DNA of 64,000 bases from Zygnema cylindricum (lineage: Eukaryota > Streptophyta > Zygnematophyceae > Zygnematales > Zygnemataceae), in the NCBI GenBank assembly GCA_037447655.1, contig JBBHKE010000655.1:246568-310567 (forward strand). The letters run 5' to 3'. Shown here piece by piece: positions 58,301 through 64,000 of this stretch. The stretch's first letter is position 1. Each line of letters begins with the position of its first letter. The notes below the pieces were generated by a model. The model made no database searches, was not told the origin of the DNA, and was given only the letters and a program-made list of their open reading frames with translations. Position numbers and translations under genes: made by a program.

Positions 58301-58708
58301 TATACAATAGGTGGAGATCAAAATACTCAACAAAACTCATTTTAGATTATCAAACCAACAAATAGAGTAAGATTTTTACTTATTTTCTGGCTTTCCTTCG
58401 GAGAAATAGAACTCATACATGTACTAATAATGGAGACGAACAAAACTAATGAATGCGCCTGGTGTATGAGTTGTCCGAAATGTTTTGACTGAAGAATTCA
58501 AAGCCGAGAAAAAATAAAACTAAGAACTTTATCTGTGCCCTGAAAAACTAATTCGAATACACAACATGTAAACTCTCGAACTTAAGTGCTTTTATAGGAT
58601 GTGCTACCTTTGGTTTATGCATTTATTATTTTAAATTTTGAACGCTAACGACGAATTCAAATTTACAGGAAAGAAGGTAAAAATCAAAACTTTTCTTACT
58701 TAGGCAGT
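55371..58708. other. Long gene-poor spacer
   Basis: Holds a partial relative of the 1.16-kb inverted-repeat element (about 57010-57380, starting TTAGTGTTGTGTATCGCGG) with a C-run near 57187. A frame at 56087-56329 (80 codons) has no recognisable motif. Nothing else is supported. Confidence 0.55.
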
Positions 58709-61700
58709 TTATGGTGGTGGAGGTGGATTCGGAACTGCAAAAAGCCGAAGGAGGGAGAAAAGATGTGAATGAAATATCCGTTGCATTACATGCATGTTTT
58801 CAAAAGGATGAAGTAATAATTTTAGATATTGCAAAAATAGTAAATCAAGACATCGCACATCATATTCCAAAGCATCATCTAGATGTATCAAAGTACCAAA
58901 TCAATTCACCAAAAAGTTTTAAGCGTTCTTTAGGTTTGTAAGGTTGTGTAATAATCAAATGAAGTCGTACCTTTGTGAAGAACACGAACTTCATTCACAT
59001 GCAATATTTTTCTGGGTTCAGTCACCACCCAAACATATCTTCCTGAGAAATCACACGGCTTCACAAAAGGAAATCCATAAGACCCAGTATCGTAGTCGAA
59101 CACAATTTGAGGACTACACTCGAGTCCACCGTCCCATGTGACCGCTGCTTCAGTTACAAAAACCTTTACTCCGTTAAGCCGTTTTTGGCACGTGGCAAGC
59201 GAGGAAATATCCAGACAAGAAATGCGATTGTAAAGCTCAACTCGATCGATATCAGAAGTTTGGAGCAAATCAACTCTCCACCACGAATAGTTGGCACCAA
59301 ATGTAGTAAAAGACCTCCCCCAAGTGGAACCATCTACTCCCAATTCGGCTAAACAGAATATTCCGTCACTATCGACACCTGTGTAACTAAGAGCTGTCGG
59401 TTTTTTGATTGCCAAATTTTCTGCAAAACCAAAAAAAAAAAACCCCAAGATTTTGAAATTTCGGTCCATCGACCTAAAATCATTAAGGAAAAGAATGGTA
59501 AAGTGCGTAAAAATGAAATTAATATAGGCTAGCAGTAGCTTGATGCTCATAGAGTGCTGCGTCCTACACGTAAAAAATAAGGTCAATTTGTTGAAAAAGA
59601 AATAAAATCTTTAGAGAGAGAGAGGTAATGGCAGCGGGAGAGGGAGAGGAATGAGGAAGAGGGAAAGGAAGAGGTTGACGGAGAGGATGAGAGCCAGAGC
59701 GAGAGTGAGAGACAGTGGGAAAGAGATACATTGACAGATTGGATAGGTGAGTTCATATCATGAAAAGTGAAAACCTTACCTCCACCAAAGCCTATGATTC
59801 CTTGACCAGTTGTGACATTTGTCCCCACGCTGGATTTTAGCCAACACTTTTGAGTTGCCTGGAAGTAAGTGAAAGCCACACATCTAGCAACACTGTTGCA
59901 CAATGAACAACATTCCTCGGGAGATAGAGCGGTAACTCCGGAATATCCTTGAATGTCATTCCCCCATATTATCCATCCATATTGAAGATCGCAAATACCT
60001 AGTGGAGTCGAAGGAGGTGGCGAAATAGGGGGAGGAGGAGGAGGAGAAGGTGGACGGGGAGGGGAAGGTGGTACTGGATACAAGCTCGCGACTGCGATAC
60101 AATAATATTGTTAGTAAGTAGCAGTGGAAAAAGAGGAATAGAATATTTGTAAAAAAGGTTAAACTTCTAGGATGCTCGAAACCATTGTTTGATTATAGAA
60201 ACAACTTAATAATTACAGTAATAATAATAAGCAATGCATTTTTAGTTCCAAACGGTATTTAGATTGATTAGTTCCATTGTTTGTTCAATAATAAGCGTCA
60301 TGTGCTAGATACATATTCATCCATCTTACAGTCAATCCAAGTTTTTTACGGTGTTGTGTGACCTCCACTTCACCGTGTAAGTGATGCTTCTCAGGGAAGG
60401 AAAAAAAAATTGCAGATAATTGGGTAGTCGTCATTTTTGGCGGTCGCGACATTCTATGTATCCATACGAAATAGCGATCGCCGTCATTAATCGGCAATGA
60501 AATCGCGATATCGTCAACAACAAACGAGTAAAACCTTTGAAAGTGGGTAGTACGGATGTAAGGATGACGCTGTGATTCAACAGTATTATTATTGCAATAA
60601 ACAAACAAAGTCATAGATGTACGGATGACGTACCAATTTAACAACAATATTTTTGCAATAGACTAATACACCTATAGATGTAAGGATGACTTATCTTAAA
60701 CCTTTTAACAGTATTATTACTGCAATAAACCAATAAAATCATAAGCACACACCTTTGGGCATCACGCGCACTTCCGTGAGGGTTAAGTTTTCCCTCTTCT
60801 TCAACACCACCCAAATATATCTCGCATAGACGTTACAATCCTTGGCGAAGGGCTGGCCATAGCTATTTTCGGATAAATTTTGCCACGAATATACGATATC
60901 AGGACGGCATTCGTAGCTCGTATTATTCCACGAATATCGGTCTGTGCCAGCCCAAATCTGAACACCAGAGAGACGATTCTGACAGGCGAGACACGTAGAA
61001 TTAGTACTGTCCAAGCAACACAGAAGGGAATAAAGCTCCACTCTTCCAATGGTGTATCCGCGGAGCAAATCAATTCTATACCACGAAACTATTCTTTTCC
61101 ATGTGCTTATCGGTTCTTTCCATGTGACTCCGTCGATTCCTTTATCCTGGGGGCCAACGAGGACGCTGCTCAGTTTCGCAGATTTGTTCAGGGCAAGGTT
61201 TTCTGGAAATAAAAAAATTGTGATGTTAGAAAACTTCAAAATTAGAAATTATTTATTGCAAGGCTGAGTGTCAGGATTACCAGCGTAGGTATGATTTCAG
61301 TATTTGAGCGGAAAAAAAAATCGATCTTTCAAATGTCTATCAAAGTATGGCTATCGAAGGCTCGCATCGACTGTCCTTTAGTTAACAGATAGCTCAAACT
61401 TTTGAACGGAATGACATGCGTCTTGCTTACGAATAACTAACTTCTAAATGTAGTTGAGCAACAAAACCCGGGAAGGAAAATCATCAGCAATGCAATAAGA
61501 AGCTTCTTTTCTTTCCATTATTTTGTATGAGTTTGTGCAAGAAACCTATTTTCTATACGACCAAATGGTGTTGTTGCATACCTCCTACAAAACCGGAGAC
61601 GAAAGACCCAGGAGATACCGCGTAAGTAACTTGTGAAACGGCGTATTTGAGGGAACAACTGTTGTTCACTTTGTTGAAAGAGAAAGCCACACAACTTTTT

Positions 61701-64000
61701 ACTGTATGGCAGTAAGAACAACAACCTTGAGCAGATCCAGTTATGAGTGAGTCATAACCACTGATAGAGGTGCCCCGTATAACATAACCTTCTACAAAGT
61801 CACATTTTGGTGGTGGAGGAGGTGGTTTAGGTGGAGAAGGGGGAGGAGGTGGAGGAGGTGAGGGAGGCGGAGGAGGTGGAGGAGGTGAGGGAGGTGGAGG
61901 AGGTGAGGGAGGCGGAGGAGGAAAACGAGGACGAGGTGGAGGAGAAGGAGGAGATGGTGGTGAAGGTGGTGATGGTGGGGAAGGTGGAGGAGATGGTCCA
62001 TAATATCCTGCATATTTATGTGTACCAGGAGAGAAAATTTAGCAATCATTGAAATGCGGCTAATTTGACACCTTTGTTGTACCTGTGGTCACCACATTCG
62101 CATTTGGAATTAAATAAAATTGTCCATTTACTTGGCATTCGTATTCCATTTGCGCTTTAAATTCGTCTACGATTCACAAGTTTCTTTCCGCGACTTCTAT
62201 GGATGTCAAATGATCTTTCCACAAAATTCACGAATGTCAAACTTTTGCCACGAAGTCTACGAAGGTCATTTTTTATTCGATGTTTTCTGCCATTTCAAAA
62301 TTTGTGGTAACATGCCCTTTCTGATGATATTCAATTCATGCATACAAACTTTGATTCAAATATCTCCATTTTTTTCAAAAATATTCGTTGAATATGGTGA
62401 TGATAATCGTGGTGAATAAATTTGGAGTATTAATGCAACGGCAGAATGGGTTTTGTTGTAAATAAAACCCAAATTATTACAAGGTAGGAATTCTACGGTA
62501 ATGGGTTTAAGACACATACTTCTCAAGGATAGGTTTCTATTTAATTTTGTCGAGAGAATATTCTTTATGTACAACCTGTAAATCTACATCATCAAGAAAA
62601 TGTCAATGTGGGATATTATTTCATTCAGTGTCAATCCTTGTTTACACAAAACCCATAAACTCTTGAATATTAAGGAAATGAAATGTCTAACCGACCTTCA
62701 ATAGTTATGTTGAGAGAAAATGGCCCCACAACCTCTGGTATGTAAAAGTCTTCTCCACTGTGGTATGCTTCGACAACCTTAACAATCAAGGCATGAAAAA
62801 GAAAACAATAATCGAAGGCACATTACTTGTGAATGTCGATGACACATCACTTCGTGAAGACAATATTTTCATGGTACCACAAGGGAAGACACAAAACTAA
62901 AAGCCAATTGAACAAAAAGTACTTACAACAAGTAGTCAAGATGCATAAAAAATCGACAACTGAACTCTTTCACAAATTGACTCGGATTTTATACAGAGTC
63001 AAACAATTATCCTTCGAATGAAATGTAGAAAAAACCCTTTAACTCACGCCTTTTTACAATGTAAAACAATAAGGTCGAATAAGTTGTTTTTAGACTTACG
63101 ATTCTGTAGACTTCGTTTTCACTAAGTAAGACTCCTTCCAAACGTGAACCTAAGCCACATGCATCGTCATTGGAATCCAGTAAATTTCTATTTCCGTCGA
63201 CTACCTTAAGGACGGTGTCATAAGTCACTTGGTCGCACGTGCTGATCGTCACATACTGAAAAAGTTGGAATCAAACAACACTACAATCAGTGAAAATGCT
63301 CAATAAGTCAATCTGAGTAATGTATAGACAGTCATTTCCAACAACTCATTTTGAGCAATAATTAATGTGTATCTTTCACTGAGTCAATATGAACAGTATT
63401 TAGTGGATTGTTTTCATTCGACATTTTCTTTGTTATCCGTTCATACTTTTAGAAAACCTATATGATGGTAGAAACGTTTCCACTCGCTTTATCAAACATT
63501 ATAGGATAAAAAAAAATCAGAAAAATGAATTAAATATTACAACTCAAGGAAAGTGCACAATAAAGTTTCGGATAAAAACAACAAACACATACTTGCGATT
63601 CTTCAATACTATGACACTACCTAAATATTTTTTGTTTTTTCCAAATGTACGCTTCCATACATACAATCCTAACACATACGCAAACAAATCAAGATGGTTA
63701 TTTGGGTAATATTCTTCAACATTTTTTTCTAAAGTTTACCAAACGTTTAAGGCTTGCTGTTTGGAATTCCTACTGAATGGTCCCTCGACTAATGATTTAA
63801 AAAAACAAATGCACCATAATGGATGCTGAGGTATTTTCAAATTCTCGCTATTCTCAAAATAAAGGGGCATTTAAAATATTTAAACCCGAATATAACCATA
63901 AAACATACTTGATCAGCCTGGGAAGTGTACTCAAATAAAACATCGACGCCTCTTCCATTCCAAGAATTTCCATAAATACTGGAATTTCCCAAATAGAAAA
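58709..64000 (-). CDS. Secreted PPC-like, Pro-rich, PAN/Apple and F5/8C multidomain protein, 3' part
   Basis: Exons in coding order: 64000-63909 (continues outside), 63255-63100, 62777-62696, 62007-61582, 61202-60753, 60091-59780, 59420-58971 and 58734-58709 (TAA). The first three encode a PPC-like beta domain (SISTC-like TISTCD, DTVLKVVDG, SNDDACG). Next come a Ser-Pro-rich linker and PAN/Apple domain with paired Cys (GCCSYC, SCVAF). An F5/8C or fucolectin-like domain follows (ENLALNKSA, WYRIDLL, ARYIWVV). A second linker with PAN domain and a second F5/8C domain (ENLAIKKPT, WWRVDLL, GRYVWVV) complete the order. All later introns are phase 1, and both F5/8C exons are exactly 450 bases. PAN and F5/8C domains bind carbohydrate or protein, so an extracellular or cell-wall role is likely. 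The signal peptide would lie outside the window. Confidence 0.85.
59600..59745. repeat. Purine tract in an intron of the secreted-protein gene
   Basis: GAGAGGGAGAGG units on the plus strand, i.e. a pyrimidine tract on the coding strand, in the intron between 59780 and 59420. Confidence 0.8.
60092..60752 (-). repeat. Intron with GTCATCCGTACATC repeats, related to repeat R
   Basis: Contains several copies of GTCATCCTTACATC with TTATTATTGCAATAA between them, and a large part aligns in inverted orientation to 24293-24757 and 29128-29592. Confidence 0.8.

Noticed and set aside
61792-62052. His/Leu-rich and Glu/Val-rich frames
   Set aside because: Other-frame shadows of the Pro-rich linker exon of the secreted-protein gene.

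Overview
This is a eukaryotic nuclear window: AT-rich, intron-rich and full of transposons. Several signals point to the green-plant lineage, most likely a green or streptophyte alga, though I cannot name the species. There are degenerate CCCTAAA-type telomere repeats next to gene starts. Two LTR-element primer sites match plant initiator tRNA-Met, one at the tRNA 3' end and one at its anticodon arm. The right-hand gene is a secreted protein with Ser-Pro-rich linkers, of a kind familiar from algae. The standard genetic code applies: the host genes read through about 1,100 codons without in-frame stops and end in TGA or TAA.

Host genes. (1) 135-4092, plus strand: the 3' part of a SPOUT-class RNA methyltransferase (SPOUT1/C9orf114 family). 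One expected exon cannot be found. (2) 5477-14622, plus: a complete Obg-like ATPase 1 (OLA1), 11 exons and 392 residues, with a GC-AG first intron and a 353-base assembly gap inside intron 7. (3) 17077-21924, plus: a complete FCF1/UTP24 PIN-domain nuclease of the small-subunit processome, 9 exons and 198 residues. (4) 58709-64000, minus: the 3' part of a secreted multidomain protein in which a PAN/Apple plus F5/8C (fucolectin-like) module occurs twice, each domain on its own phase-1 exon. Genes 1-3 act in RNA modification, translation and ribosome biogenesis. They are neighbours, but nothing shows co-transcription.

Accessory DNA. 21.97-31.05 kb holds two direct copies of a composite repeat. 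The first 3.34 kb is almost identical between copies, then identity drops abruptly. Each copy carries a fragment related to gene 4 (intron plus 30 bases of exon) joined to an LTR-like segment. 31.4-37.2 kb holds a decayed pogo/CENP-B-like DDE transposon. Its transposase is split into four exons, and the 2.6-kb first intron contains an unrecognised 447-codon reading frame. 39.7-49.7 kb is a decayed Ty1/copia element (A) on the minus strand. It is interrupted in its integrase by a gag-only LTR element (B) that left a 5-bp target duplication. Further copia remains lie at 49.67-50.3 kb (D) and 53.0-55.3 kb (C). Two families of short inverted-repeat elements (MITEs) and one 1.16-kb inverted-repeat element with an 8-bp target duplication are scattered through introns and spacers. 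Introns also hold long one-sided purine or pyrimidine tracts.

The best candidates for something undescribed are the open frame inside the transposase intron (32.5-33.9 kb), the gag-only element whose downstream frame I do not recognise, and the host-gene fragment carried by the large duplicated repeat.
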